Source of the DNA: Acidovorax sp. CCYZU-2555
GTDB lineage: Bacteria; Pseudomonadota; Gammaproteobacteria; Burkholderiales; Burkholderiaceae_C
DNA: 64,000 bases
NCBI RefSeq assembly: GCF_018413525.1
Contig: NZ_JAHCDD010000009.1
Coordinates: forward strand, 40,008-104,007
Direction of reading: 5' to 3'
Positions 44,135 through 52,403 of the stretch are shown here, piece by piece; position 1 is the stretch's first letter, and every line of letters starts with the position of its first letter. The notes beneath the pieces are model-generated. The model was not told the DNA's origin, searched no databases, and saw nothing but the letters and a program-made list of their open reading frames with translations. A program made the position numbers and the translations under genes.

Positions 44135-44962
44135 TCAGAAAACGAAAGCGCTGTCGCTGGTGGGCTGGTCTACAGAAACGGCGGGTGCAGTTCTGGCGGG
44201 CGCATTGCCTGCCGAAGGAAGCCGCACTTGCGGTACGAAGACATCGGACCTGACCACGGCACCGGGCGGCGCCGGCGACGTTGTAACCGGCGTGACGGGC
44301 ACGCTGGGTATCGATTCCGCCACGGGCGCTGCCGTGGGCGCGGAGGGGGCCATCGGCACCACCCGCATCGAGATCCGCGATTGCGCCGTGGTGAGCTCTT
44401 GCGCCTCTGCGCGGGCGCGAGCAGGAGCTGCCGGCATGGCAGCGGGAGTGGGTGTTGCACGCAACGGCGTGCTGCCCGCACGCAGCGCAATGGCTTTGAC
44501 TGCTGATGGGGCGTTCGCCACCGCCTGTCCTCGATTGATCGAGTCGAAGACCTTCTGCACATAGCCGTCGCGAAACCCGGTCACGAAGTTGCCAGAGTAG
44601 TAGCAGCTGAAAGCCTTGCCCCAGTCCCCGCCGGCACTGGTGTAGCAATTCGCCAGGATGCTGGCGCCTGCGGCCAGGTTTGTGCACAGGTCGAAGGCTT
44701 TTTCGTGGCTGTCGAACCCGTACTTGCGGAAATTGACCCGATTGACTTGCGCCGCACCCAGCGAATAGTTGTATCCGCCGGATTCAAGCATTTTTGCGGT
44801 GGCAACCGCTTCCTCCAGCGTCTTGGGCTGCCGAACGAGTTGCGCGCCGACGACGCCAATGGCGAACGGATTGGCGCTGGACTCGACATGGACGACATGC
44901 CGCATGACCTGCGCCGGGACAGCGAGGTTGGGGCAGGCCAAGATTTCCATTCCTGGGAACAC
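44135..44962 (-). CDS. virB1: VirB1 lytic transglycosylase with long C-terminal tail
   Basis: A 275-residue protein. The N-terminal ~150 residues form an SLT-type lysozyme-like domain (HVVHVESSANPFAIGVVG with the catalytic Glu; NYSLGAAQVNRVNFRKYG; CYTSAGGDWGKAFSCYYSGN) that opens murein for channel assembly. The last ~120 residues are Ala/Pro/Ser-rich and low complexity. The GTG start at 44962 is chosen; ATG four codons later is possible. No clear signal peptide is seen. Confidence 0.9.
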   Translation of the reverse strand: MFPGMEILACPNLAVPAQVMRHVVHVESSANPFAIGVVGAQLVRQPKTLEEAVATAKMLESGGYNYSLGAAQVNRVNFRKYGFDSHEKAFDLCTNLAAGASILANCYTSAGGDWGKAFSCYYSGNFVTGFRDGYVQKVFDSINRGQAVANAPSAVKAIALRAGSTPLRATPTPAAMPAAPARARAEAQELTTAQSRISMRVVPMAPSAPTAAPVAESIPSVPVTPVTTSPAPPGAVVRSDVFVPQVRLPSAGNAPARTAPAVSVDQPTSDSAFVF

Positions 44963-44998
44963 GGTGTTGCTCTTTGTCGGTTGAGGTGAGCGGCAGGG

Positions 44999-46039
44999 CT
45001 ACGAGGTCTCGGCCGTTGCGTGACGGCCGGGCTCGTAATCGATGCCTGTGATGTAGCGTCTGCCCGAATGGGACTTGATGTGCACGACGATGTCGATGGT
45101 CATCATGAGCAATCGTTTGATGGTGGCAAATTCGAGTCCGGCGCCTTCGCTCGAGGCCTTCACCATCAGGGCCAACTGGTCCCAGGTCTGCTCGACGCTG
45201 CCCGAGTGGCAGCTCGTGATGGAGCCGGGATGGCCCGAGGCGCAGTTGCGGATGAAGTAGAACGACTCGTCACCGCGCAACTCCGCAAGGATGATCCGGT
45301 CAGGCTTCATGCGCAGGCACGCTTCCATGCAGCTCTTGGCGGTGATGTTGGCGGTGCTCTGGCCTCCCTTGGAGTAGAGCAGGTGCACGGCGTTGGGCTG
45401 GTCGATGAAGAGTTCGCGTGCGTCTTCGATGGTGACCAGGCGCTCGCTGGGGGGAATGTGATGAACGAGCGACTTCATGAAGGTGGTCTTGCCGCTGCCC
45501 GTCGCGCCGGAAACCACGATGTTCTTCTTGTAGATGACCGCTTGCTTGAAAAAGTCTGCGTAGCGGTGCGCCGCGCGCAGCGCCATCAGCTCCTTGTCCT
45601 GCGGGTCAATGCCTGCCGTTTCGTCGAGCAATTCGTTGAAGAAGCCTTCCTGCTGGTATTGGTCCAGGGTGCGCGTCTGCTTGGCAGGAAGGCGGATGGT
45701 GATGGACACTTGACCCGCCTCGACCGCCGGTGGAATGACGAACTGAGCACGCTGTCCTGTCGGGAAGGTCAGCGAGACGACCGGGTTGGCGTCGGTGATG
45801 CGCTGCCCGGTATTGCTCTCGTTGACCACGGTGGTGCAGAACTGCAAGGCGCGCGCCGATGTGAGCGACGGCACCTCGACGCGCTCCCAGCCGAAGCGGT
45901 TCTCGAGATAGACCTCGCCTGGTCGATTGATGCAGATCTCCGTGACATCGGGCGATTGCATGAACTCACGGATGCCCAGTACCTGGTATTGGTAGTCCAG
46001 GAATTCATTCGAGACGGCTGCAACGAGTTCTTCTGTCAT
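44999..46039 (-). CDS. virB11: VirB11 T4SS ATPase
   Basis: A 346-residue hexameric traffic ATPase at the inner membrane. Walker A is GATGSGKTTF (178-187), the Asp box ERLVTIEDARELF, Walker B IILAELRGDE, and the His box GHPGSITSCHSGS. It switches VirB4/VirD4 between pilus assembly and secretion. It lies 15 bp after virB10. Confidence 0.96.
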   Translation of the reverse strand: MTEELVAAVSNEFLDYQYQVLGIREFMQSPDVTEICINRPGEVYLENRFGWERVEVPSLTSARALQFCTTVVNESNTGQRITDANPVVSLTFPTGQRAQFVIPPAVEAGQVSITIRLPAKQTRTLDQYQQEGFFNELLDETAGIDPQDKELMALRAAHRYADFFKQAVIYKKNIVVSGATGSGKTTFMKSLVHHIPPSERLVTIEDARELFIDQPNAVHLLYSKGGQSTANITAKSCMEACLRMKPDRIILAELRGDESFYFIRNCASGHPGSITSCHSGSVEQTWDQLALMVKASSEGAGLEFATIKRLLMMTIDIVVHIKSHSGRRYITGIDYEPGRHATAETS

Positions 46040-46054
46040 GCGGGGAACGCTTTC

Positions 46055-47338
46055 TCAGAAGCCCGCAACCACGGCGCTGAAATCGACATCCTTGGCAACG
46101 TAGACGTTGACGACGGTGCCTTGGTTGATCGTGACTGTGTCCGGGCGATTTGCGTTGCGGCGAACAGCCTGGTTGGCAAGGCTCTGCAACGTCTGAGCCG
46201 TATAGCTCTCATACGGCGACTGGACCGCAAACCCGCCATTCGTAACCGTTGTCGTATCGGGGCCGTTCTTTGCTGCCGCGTACTTGAAGGCGTCAGAGAA
46301 CATGCTGATCAGCAGGGCCGATGTGATGCGCTGCCCCCAATGTTGGTCGAGGTGGCCGGGGTGACCGGAACCGCCCAGATTGTCGACGCCGGGGCTTGCC
46401 ATGCTCACATCTATGCCGGTCGGGGTGACGATCCGGTCCCAGATGACTGCAACGCGTGGGCCGTTGGGTTCGGTGTCGTACTTGCCAAGCACCTTGGAGC
46501 CCTTGGGCAGCAGCAGGCGCCTGCCAGTGACGGAATAGACCGGCTCAGTCACGACGCAGGACGTGAAGCCCGGGATGTCGCTGATGATGCGTGTCTCCAG
46601 CACGCAGCGAATATAGGTGCCACGGAGCATCAGCACGTTGGCATGGGTCAGCTGCTGTGCGTTGGAAACAGATGGCAGCGGTTTGGCGCTGTATGCGTTG
46701 TTGGGCGCGAATTCCTGCCCGTTGCCGCCCGGCATGCCCATTCCAGCCATGCCGGGCATGCCCATTCCAGGAGTCATGCCAGGGTATGGGCTCTGTGGTG
46801 TGGGCTGGGTGCTTTCTGCCGTACCGACCGCGACGGTGCCTGCGCTCGAGGCCATGCGACGCTCGATGAGCGTGGGTCCTCGCGGGGCGGGGGGCTCCTG
46901 CGGCCCAGAGGGCGGCAGCGGCGGCAGCGGCGGCAGCGTGGGCTGGGCAAGGGGGATAGGCGCGACCGGTTGCGGCATGGGTGCTTGGGGCAGTGGCGGC
47001 GGCAACTGCGGGGCCGCAGGAATCATGACCACTTCTTCCTTGGGCTTTAGCACCTTTTCTGGCCGCATGACGTTACTGAGCATCCAGATAGCGGCAAGGC
47101 CAAGCAGGAGTACCAGCGCCGCCATGAAAACGAGGGCACGACGGTTCATGCGCTGCATGTCGCTTGACCTCAGCTCGGGGGTGGCCGCATCGAGGTCGGG
47201 CGCAGGAGGGCTGCCGGGCCGCTCGAACATCGTTGAATAGGGATTGGACTGCGCAGCGGGCCTGCCGCCATCTGCAGGCTCCTGCCAGTCACGGTCATGC
47301 GTGGAGTCGCCTGATTGGGAAGGGGGCTGTGGGTTCAC
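46055..47338 (-). CDS. virB10: VirB10 core-complex protein
   Basis: A 427-residue protein spanning both membranes: a cytoplasmic Pro-rich N-terminus, one TM helix (RRALVFMAALVLLLGLAAIW, about 65-85), a Pro-rich periplasmic linker (about 105-150), a PGMGMPGMAGMGMPG repeat near 195, and the VirB10 beta-barrel domain (LLLPKGSKVLGKYD) forming the outer-membrane pore with VirB9 and VirB7. Overlaps virB9 by 4 bp. Confidence 0.95.
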   Translation of the reverse strand: MNPQPPSQSGDSTHDRDWQEPADGGRPAAQSNPYSTMFERPGSPPAPDLDAATPELRSSDMQRMNRRALVFMAALVLLLGLAAIWMLSNVMRPEKVLKPKEEVVMIPAAPQLPPPLPQAPMPQPVAPIPLAQPTLPPLPPLPPSGPQEPPAPRGPTLIERRMASSAGTVAVGTAESTQPTPQSPYPGMTPGMGMPGMAGMGMPGGNGQEFAPNNAYSAKPLPSVSNAQQLTHANVLMLRGTYIRCVLETRIISDIPGFTSCVVTEPVYSVTGRRLLLPKGSKVLGKYDTEPNGPRVAVIWDRIVTPTGIDVSMASPGVDNLGGSGHPGHLDQHWGQRITSALLISMFSDAFKYAAAKNGPDTTTVTNGGFAVQSPYESYTAQTLQSLANQAVRRNANRPDTVTINQGTVVNVYVAKDVDFSAVVAGF

Positions 47339-48108
47339 TTGACGGTGTTCCTTCGAAGGCCCACGACGTTTTCGCCGTGGCGGATGACCAGGTAGGGATA
47401 GGTCCCGTGAACGACGAGGGTGCTGCCCTCGACCGTGGTATTGACCACGGAATCTTCGTCGCGTTCGTTCTGCCGCATGTAGACGGTCGGGAAGTTACCC
47501 GTCGGGAACTGAGTGAGGTCGCTCAACTTGAGATAGGTGAAACGGCCGTCGTCATAGACATTGACCGGGATCAACCAGGGTGCCTTGGCGCTGCTGGTCG
47601 CATAGTCGTACTCGAAGTTGTAGCTTCGGTCCTTGAGCAGTGCGGTGTTGAGCGCCGGCGCCTCCGCGGCTTTCCTGGCTTCCTTGGAGAAACTGGTGTC
47701 GGCCGGATAGCTGAACTTGATCCTGTACTGCACACCCGCGTTTCGCGCCTGCTCCAGAGTTCGCCAGTCAGTCGCAGCCACTTTCAGTTCGAAGATGTAG
47801 GAGTTGGTCGCGGTGCGGATCATCAGGTTGGTGTCCACATCGACGTTCTTGGGCTTCAGGTAGAAGATGTTGTCGCGCCGATTCAGGTCCCACCCGCTGC
47901 TGAAGCCGGTGCTGTAGTCCAGGATTTTTTCATCGGGACTCAATTCAATCTGAGTGGCGATGCCCAAGCCCGCTCGCACGGTGTAGATGCGTTCGGGCTG
48001 ATATTCATAGATCTGGACGGTTTGCGCAAAGGCGTCCGATGCGGCGCAGACGACAACTGTGCAAGCAATTGCCAGCGCCCATCGACGGTGGGTGAACTGT
48101 GATTTCAT
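47335..48108 (-). CDS. virB9: VirB9 core-complex protein
   Basis: A 257-residue periplasmic/outer-membrane core subunit. The signal peptide ends AASDAFA. The VirB9/CagX pattern is RIYTVRAGLGIATQIELSPD, FYLKPKNVDVDTNLMI, NFEYDYAT and the C-terminal VVHGTYPYLVIRHGENVVGL. It overlaps virB8 and virB10 by 4 bp each. Confidence 0.95.
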   Translation of the reverse strand: MKSQFTHRRWALAIACTVVVCAASDAFAQTVQIYEYQPERIYTVRAGLGIATQIELSPDEKILDYSTGFSSGWDLNRRDNIFYLKPKNVDVDTNLMIRTATNSYIFELKVAATDWRTLEQARNAGVQYRIKFSYPADTSFSKEARKAAEAPALNTALLKDRSYNFEYDYATSSAKAPWLIPVNVYDDGRFTYLKLSDLTQFPTGNFPTVYMRQNERDEDSVVNTTVEGSTLVVHGTYPYLVIRHGENVVGLRRNTVK

Positions 48109-49073
48109 CGGTTGCGCGTTCCCTGATTGACGCCCGTAGGCGCGACCGGTGCGGTGGGCGTATTGGCGCCAGGCACCCCGAGGTTGGGTGGTGGTGGAGT
48201 GGGTGGCATCTCAGTCTGCACAGGCTGGCCGGCAGTGGCCATGCCTGCAGGGTTAGGGGTTGCGTTGGCGTTCTGCGGCACTTCCATGCCCGATATCGCC
48301 GGCACGCTTTCCGCGGGCCTGGCGTTGGTGGCGATTTCCGCTGGAGGAGCCGATGCGTAGTCGTTATCGACCCGGTAGTCGGTGACCTGAAAGCCGAGCG
48401 GATTCTCGATCCGCTGCTGCTCGTTCATTTTCAGATTGGCCTTGTAGGTGAAGGCCAGGGTCACGATCTTGCTGTCCAGCGGCTGGGTGACGCCGCTTTG
48501 CTTGTCGTAGAGGCTGCGTTGGAAGCGCACCGTTGCGCCTTTTGGGGTCTCGCCGGCCCCTGCGCCCATCAAGGTGATGCTCAGGATGCGGACCCGGACG
48601 GCCCGATCTTTGCCATAGAGCTTGTACGGATTGGCCGGGTTCTGCGCGGAATACAGGTTGGTGTAGCCCCCGGCGACCTGAGGGGCCGACATGGTCAGCA
48701 CCGTGGTCCAGTCGCGCAGGTTGGTGAGTGCCAGGTCGTACGCCTCGCGAGCCATCACGAAATGCGCCACGTTGCTCCGATTGATCGCTTCGCTTGTGGT
48801 GATGCGCTGCAAGCTCGCGTCGTCGGTCAGGCGTGCCGCTGTGCTGGTACCGGTATACGCATCGGCGATGACCAGATAGGGAACCTTTTCCTTGAGCGGC
48901 AGCATGTAGAAGTAGCCGCTCAGCAGCACAAGCGACATGACCACGGAACTGCCAGCTACCCGCCAGGCGCGTTTCTCGCTGCGGCGTACCAGGTCCGCCA
49001 CGGTGAGCTCAAAGTTGACTGAATGGGTGACTGCTTCATCGATCTTCGAGGTCGACGGGTTCTTGCTGAACAT
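48105..49073 (-). CDS. virB8: VirB8 inner-membrane protein
   Basis: A 322-residue bitopic protein: one TM helix (VVMSLVLLSGYFYMLPL, about 42-60) then the NTF2-like periplasmic domain (EAYDLALTNLRDWTTVLTM; YTNLYSAQNPANPYKLYG). The C-terminus is an unusually long Pro/Ala-rich tail of about 80 residues. It connects the outer core to the inner membrane machinery. Confidence 0.93.
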   Translation of the reverse strand: MFSKNPSTSKIDEAVTHSVNFELTVADLVRRSEKRAWRVAGSSVVMSLVLLSGYFYMLPLKEKVPYLVIADAYTGTSTAARLTDDASLQRITTSEAINRSNVAHFVMAREAYDLALTNLRDWTTVLTMSAPQVAGGYTNLYSAQNPANPYKLYGKDRAVRVRILSITLMGAGAGETPKGATVRFQRSLYDKQSGVTQPLDSKIVTLAFTYKANLKMNEQQRIENPLGFQVTDYRVDNDYASAPPAEIATNARPAESVPAISGMEVPQNANATPNPAGMATAGQPVQTEMPPTPPPPNLGVPGANTPTAPVAPTGVNQGTRNR

Positions 49074-49540
49074 CAGGGCAACCCTACTGCGTCGGGTGCA
49101 GGAGTGGCTGCAGGCTGAACCACGATTTGCTTGCTGTCAGCCACAATGACGATGCCCTGTGGCGCATAGATGGCACTCAGCTGACTCACAGCGGCCTGGA
49201 TATCGTTGGTACGAACCCGCGCCACGGGCTGATGGAGCGTGAAGTCGGAACCTATTTGATAGATCAGCTGCAGTCCATTGTCGGCGGCCCAGCGCGTGAG
49301 CATGGTCCTAAGCGTCGCATCCATCGGCGAAGCGTAGAAGGTATAGGCAGGGGATAGCGGGATTTCTGTCGGTGCGCTCTGAAATCTGTTCACCGGCGTC
49401 CAGGAGCCACCGTAGTCTTTGGGCGCGGGGGCACTGCACCCGGTCAGCGCCATGGCCAAGATGGCAGAGACCGGAGCCCCCCATCGAAGGCCTGGGGCGC
49501 GCGCACACTTGCTCCACTCAATAGTCTGAGTCCTTACCAT
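49073..49540 (-). CDS. virB7: X-T4SS-type VirB7 lipoprotein with N0/STN-like domain
   Basis: A 155-residue outer-membrane lipoprotein with lipobox LTGC (Cys35), after which SAPAPKDYGGSWTPVNRF is the VirB9-binding VirB7 segment. The rest (about 70-145: LRTMLTRWAADNGLQLIYQI, NDIQAAVSQLSAIYAPQGIV) is a secretin/TonB-type N0 (STN) domain. Conventional VirB7 proteins are only 45-60 residues long; a VirB7 with an added N0 domain is a known trait of the Xanthomonadales bacterial-killing T4SS. First gene of the operon. Confidence 0.9.
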   Translation of the reverse strand: MVRTQTIEWSKCARAPGLRWGAPVSAILAMALTGCSAPAPKDYGGSWTPVNRFQSAPTEIPLSPAYTFYASPMDATLRTMLTRWAADNGLQLIYQIGSDFTLHQPVARVRTNDIQAAVSQLSAIYAPQGIVIVADSKQIVVQPAATPAPDAVGLP

Positions 49541-49854
49541 GTAACTCCTTGAGTTGCTATAACTGCTATTGACCCCAAAGGAGCCTTTATCAAGACTGAC
49601 AACCTATCACCATGTCATGTCAATTGAATGGCCAATCGCGCGAAAATTGGCGCGGTCAGGTAACGCCCGCTAGTTCAAAGGGATAACCATTACTTAGTTT
49701 TAGTGGGGCAATTGTTAAAAAACCTGTTGTCCTTTGTTGTAGGACACGGTCTTGCGACACCGTGGGAAATGGCGCTGGTTGAACGCGGCCGCACCGGGTT
49801 TCGTGGAGGCCGTTTGGTTTAAGTCAGCGGTCCAGATGATCTGGGCATGGAAGA
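49541..49854. promoter_or_regulatory. Upstream region of the T4SS operon
   Basis: Gene-free, AT-richer region. On the minus strand a TTGACA occurs about 70 bp before virB7 without a well-spaced -10. Inverted repeats include GCCAAT...ATTGGC (49632-49651) and CACGGT...ACCGTG near 49746-49765, and a GTCC...GGAC hairpin just before. These are candidate regulator sites or the 3' flank of the island. An AAGGAGT Shine-Dalgarno site precedes the virB7 ATG. Confidence 0.4.
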
Positions 49855-49881
49855 GAGGCGCCGATCTGCGATCGGCGCCTC
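49855..49881 (-). terminator. Perfect 12-bp hairpin after the LOG gene
   Basis: GAGGCGCCGATC-TGC-GATCGGCGCCTC. It lies 40 bp past the stop of the LOG-family gene, and no T-run follows, so it may be a terminator without U-tract or a boundary palindrome. Confidence 0.5.
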
Positions 49882-49921
49882 AACGGGCCAACGCCCATCC
49901 GGGTGATGTTGCGTGCAGCGT

Positions 49922-50506
49922 CTACTTTTGACGCTGAGTCAGCAGGCACTCCAGCACCTTGCCCAGCATGTCGCCCACATCGCCAGCCCGCACCGCGCCC
50001 GGCAGTTCGATGCCGCCGAGCATGGCGAAGACCGGCTTGCCCCACTTGAGGCCCATGGCCATCTCCGACAGCGTGCCCATGTTGGAGCCTATGGCGACCA
50101 GGCATACGCCGCTGCGCGCGATGATGGCATTGCGCATCTCGCCCATGCCCGTGGGCACGGCCACGCTGAGCCATTCGTTGGCGTTGCTGTCGTCTTCCTC
50201 GGGCAGTATGCCCACGGCCATGCCGCCGGCATCGGTGGCGCCGCGCGCCGCCGCGGCCATCACGCCGCCGCGCCCGCCGCAGATGATCACCATGCCGGCC
50301 GCCGCGAGCGCATGCGCCACGGCATAGGCGGCCGCGCATTCGGCTTCGCCCGCATCGCCGGGGCCTATCACCGAGACCGGCTGGCGGTGGCGTTCGGGGC
50401 CGCGCTGGCGCTGGGCCAGTTGCTGCAGCGCCTCCAGGATCGCATCCGGATAGTTCTCAGTGGCCAGCACCGGCTGCTGCGCGCTCGCGCCTACGTGTAA
50501 AGACAT
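49922..50506 (-). CDS. LOG/TIGR00725-family Rossmann-fold nucleotide-binding protein
   Basis: A 194-residue cytosolic protein. It has a GGRGGVMAAAARGA motif and a second AIGSNMGTLSEMAMGL, variants of the GGxxGLM and PGGxGTxxE signatures of LOG-type nucleotide 5'-monophosphate phosphoribohydrolases. Conserved catalytic Glu and Arg-like positions partly differ, so activity is uncertain. ATG 50506 has GGGAG upstream and overlaps the end of the ABC permease gene by 50 bp. Last gene of the ABC operon; role there unclear. Confidence 0.75.
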   Translation of the reverse strand: MSLHVGASAQQPVLATENYPDAILEALQQLAQRQRGPERHRQPVSVIGPGDAGEAECAAAYAVAHALAAAGMVIICGGRGGVMAAAARGATDAGGMAVGILPEEDDSNANEWLSVAVPTGMGEMRNAIIARSGVCLVAIGSNMGTLSEMAMGLKWGKPVFAMLGGIELPGAVRAGDVGDMLGKVLECLLTQRQK

Positions 50507-51278
50507 CACCCACTCCCATGACCAGCACACACACCACCATCAGCACCAGCGACAAGGCCGCTGCCACCGCGAAATCGGAACCACCATCGCTGACCTGGGC
50601 CAGCAGCATCAGCGGCAGGATGTTGAGCTGCGTGCCCACCAAAGCCAGCGCCGTGCCGTAAGTGCCCATGGCGATCGCCGCCACCATGCAGGCGTTCGAC
50701 AGCACCGAGGGCAGCACTTCGGGCACCACCGTGTCCCAGAACGCACGGGCGCGCGAGGCGCCCAGCGTGCGCGCGGCCTGCACGGGGCGCAGGTCGAGGT
50801 TGGCGAACACCGGGTACAGCGACAGCGCCACGCGCGGAATCAGGTAGTAGGCGTAGGCCATGCCCAGGCCCGCGACGCTGTAGATCCAGCTGCCTATCAC
50901 GGCCGGGTCGCCGCCCAGGGCCGCGAGCAGCTGCGTGACAAAGCCCGCGCGGCCGAACGCCAGGATGAAGCCATAGGCGATCACCAGCCCGGAGAAGGCC
51001 AGCGGCAGGCCCAGCAGCGTCATCATCCATTGGCGCCGAGCCGGGCCCTGGCGCGCGAGTTCGATGGCGATGCAGGTGCCGACCAGGGCCGACACCGCGC
51101 CCGCGGCCAGGCCCAAGGCCAGCGTGTTGCGCAGCGCGCCCAGGAACAGCGGGTTGCCGAACAGCCGGCCGAACGCGCTGCCGCCGTCGCCCAAGGCTTC
51201 GGGCAGCAGCGCGGCCAGCGGCACGGCGAAAAAGAGCGCCATGAAGGCCCACGCGGGCCAGGCGCCAAAGCGTCGCAT
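50457..51278 (-). CDS. ABC transporter permease (second membrane subunit)
   Basis: The 273-residue membrane protein has about six helices and the BPD-transport EAA loop (ARTLGASRARAFWDTVVPEV, about 180-200) that docks on the ATPase. It partners the permease at 53429-54196 as a heteromeric channel. Starts MRRFGAWPAWAFMALF, 10 bp after the binding-protein gene. Confidence 0.9.
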   Translation of the reverse strand: MRRFGAWPAWAFMALFFAVPLAALLPEALGDGGSAFGRLFGNPLFLGALRNTLALGLAAGAVSALVGTCIAIELARQGPARRQWMMTLLGLPLAFSGLVIAYGFILAFGRAGFVTQLLAALGGDPAVIGSWIYSVAGLGMAYAYYLIPRVALSLYPVFANLDLRPVQAARTLGASRARAFWDTVVPEVLPSVLSNACMVAAIAMGTYGTALALVGTQLNILPLMLLAQVSDGGSDFAVAAALSLVLMVVCVLVMGVGDVFTRRRERAAAGAGH

Positions 51279-51288
51279 GTCGGCAGGC

Positions 51289-52371
51289 CTACTTGTTGCC
51301 CAGCGCGGCCTGGGCCCACAGGCGGTCGACCTCGGCCTTGCGCTCCGAAGCCTTGACCACGTCGAGCGGGCGAACCTGCGGCGCGGCCGGCATGCGCGCG
51401 GCGACTTCGGCCGACAGCGGCGTGCCGGGCACGGCCGGGCGCACGAAGCCCTGGGCGAACAGCGACTGGCCGGCTGCGCTCATGATGAAGTTGAGCCACA
51501 GCTTGCCGGCGTTCGGATTGGGGCCGTTCTTCACCAGGCTGATCGCATAGGGCGCGGCCACGCTGGCTTCCTTGGGAATCACCACCTCGACCGCATCGCC
51601 CATGCCGTCTACATGCTTGGCCTTGAGGCCGTCGTTCTCGTAGCTGATCCAGACCGGGATTTCGCCCTTGAGGAACTTGGCGTAGGGCGTCGTGCCTTCG
51701 ACGCGCAGCACATTGCCCGCGGCATGCAGCTTGCCCAGGTAGTCGGTGCCGGGCTGCACGTTGTCGACGCTGCCGCCGTTGGCGTAGGCCGCGGCAAAGG
51801 TCAGCACCTGGCCTATGCCGGTGGAGCGCGGGTCGAGGTAGACCACGGTGTTCTTGAACTCGGGCTTGAGCAGATCGGCCCAGCCCGTGGGCACGTTCTT
51901 CACCAGCTTCTTGTTGACCAGGAAAGCGATGTTGAGCGTGTGGATGGTGAACCAGCGGCCGTCGGCCTCGCGGAACACGGGCGGCAGCTTGTCGAAGTTG
52001 ACGGGCTTGAACGGTGCGACCACGTCCTTCTTCGCGGCGTCGACGGCCGAGGCGGCGAAGTAGTAGGCGGTGTCGGCCTGGGGGCGGCGACGGGTCTTTT
52101 CCAGCGCCACGACGGTGGCGGCCGAGCCTATGTCGTTGTAGGTCAGCTCGATCTCGGGATAGCGCTTCTTGAAGTCGCGGAACAGCGACTTCCAGTTGGC
52201 CCATTCGGGGCCGGTGTCGAAGGAGACGCACAGGCCTTCCTTCTGCGCTTCGGCATACAGCGCTTTTTCGCCGGCATACAGCTCGGGGCCGTCGAAAGCG
52301 AAAGCGGTGCGGGCGGTCAGCGACAGCAGCGACATTGCGCCTGCGGCCTGGATCAGTTGTCTGCGTTGCAT
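51289..52371 (-). CDS. ABC transporter solute-binding protein (Fe3+/AEP/polyamine type)
   Basis: The 360-residue periplasmic receptor has a twin-arginine-like signal peptide (MQRRQLIQAAGAMSLLSLTA...AFA). LYAEAQKEGLCVSFDTGPEW and YNDIGSAATVVALEKTRRRP resemble the PotD/AfuA/PhnS superfamily. Solutes in this family include Fe3+, thiamine, putrescine and 2-aminoethylphosphonate; no residue set lets me choose. Lies between the ATPase and the second permease genes. Confidence 0.85.
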   Translation of the reverse strand: MQRRQLIQAAGAMSLLSLTARTAFAFDGPELYAGEKALYAEAQKEGLCVSFDTGPEWANWKSLFRDFKKRYPEIELTYNDIGSAATVVALEKTRRRPQADTAYYFAASAVDAAKKDVVAPFKPVNFDKLPPVFREADGRWFTIHTLNIAFLVNKKLVKNVPTGWADLLKPEFKNTVVYLDPRSTGIGQVLTFAAAYANGGSVDNVQPGTDYLGKLHAAGNVLRVEGTTPYAKFLKGEIPVWISYENDGLKAKHVDGMGDAVEVVIPKEASVAAPYAISLVKNGPNPNAGKLWLNFIMSAAGQSLFAQGFVRPAVPGTPLSAEVAARMPAAPQVRPLDVVKASERKAEVDRLWAQAALGNK

Positions 52372-52403
52372 GGAAGCTCCTATGGGGTCGGAAAGGATGG
52401 GAA

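Noticed and set aside
46728..46775. Short tandem repeat GGCATGCCCATTCC (possible CRISPR or VNTR)
   Set aside because: It encodes the PGMGMPGMAGMGMPG stretch of VirB10; two copies only, in frame, no spacers.
45020..47050. 676-codon open frame opposite virB11-virB10
   Set aside because: Spans two conserved genes in antisense and has no domain.
31509..49540. Conjugative plasmid/ICE transfer region
   Set aside because: No relaxase, oriT, integrase, or partition genes in the window; effectors with XVIPCD-like ends and immunity genes favour protein secretion.
31432..49921. Tn7-like transposon at the glmS site
   Set aside because: No TnsA-E genes and no Tn7-type ends seen; only the location is suggestive.
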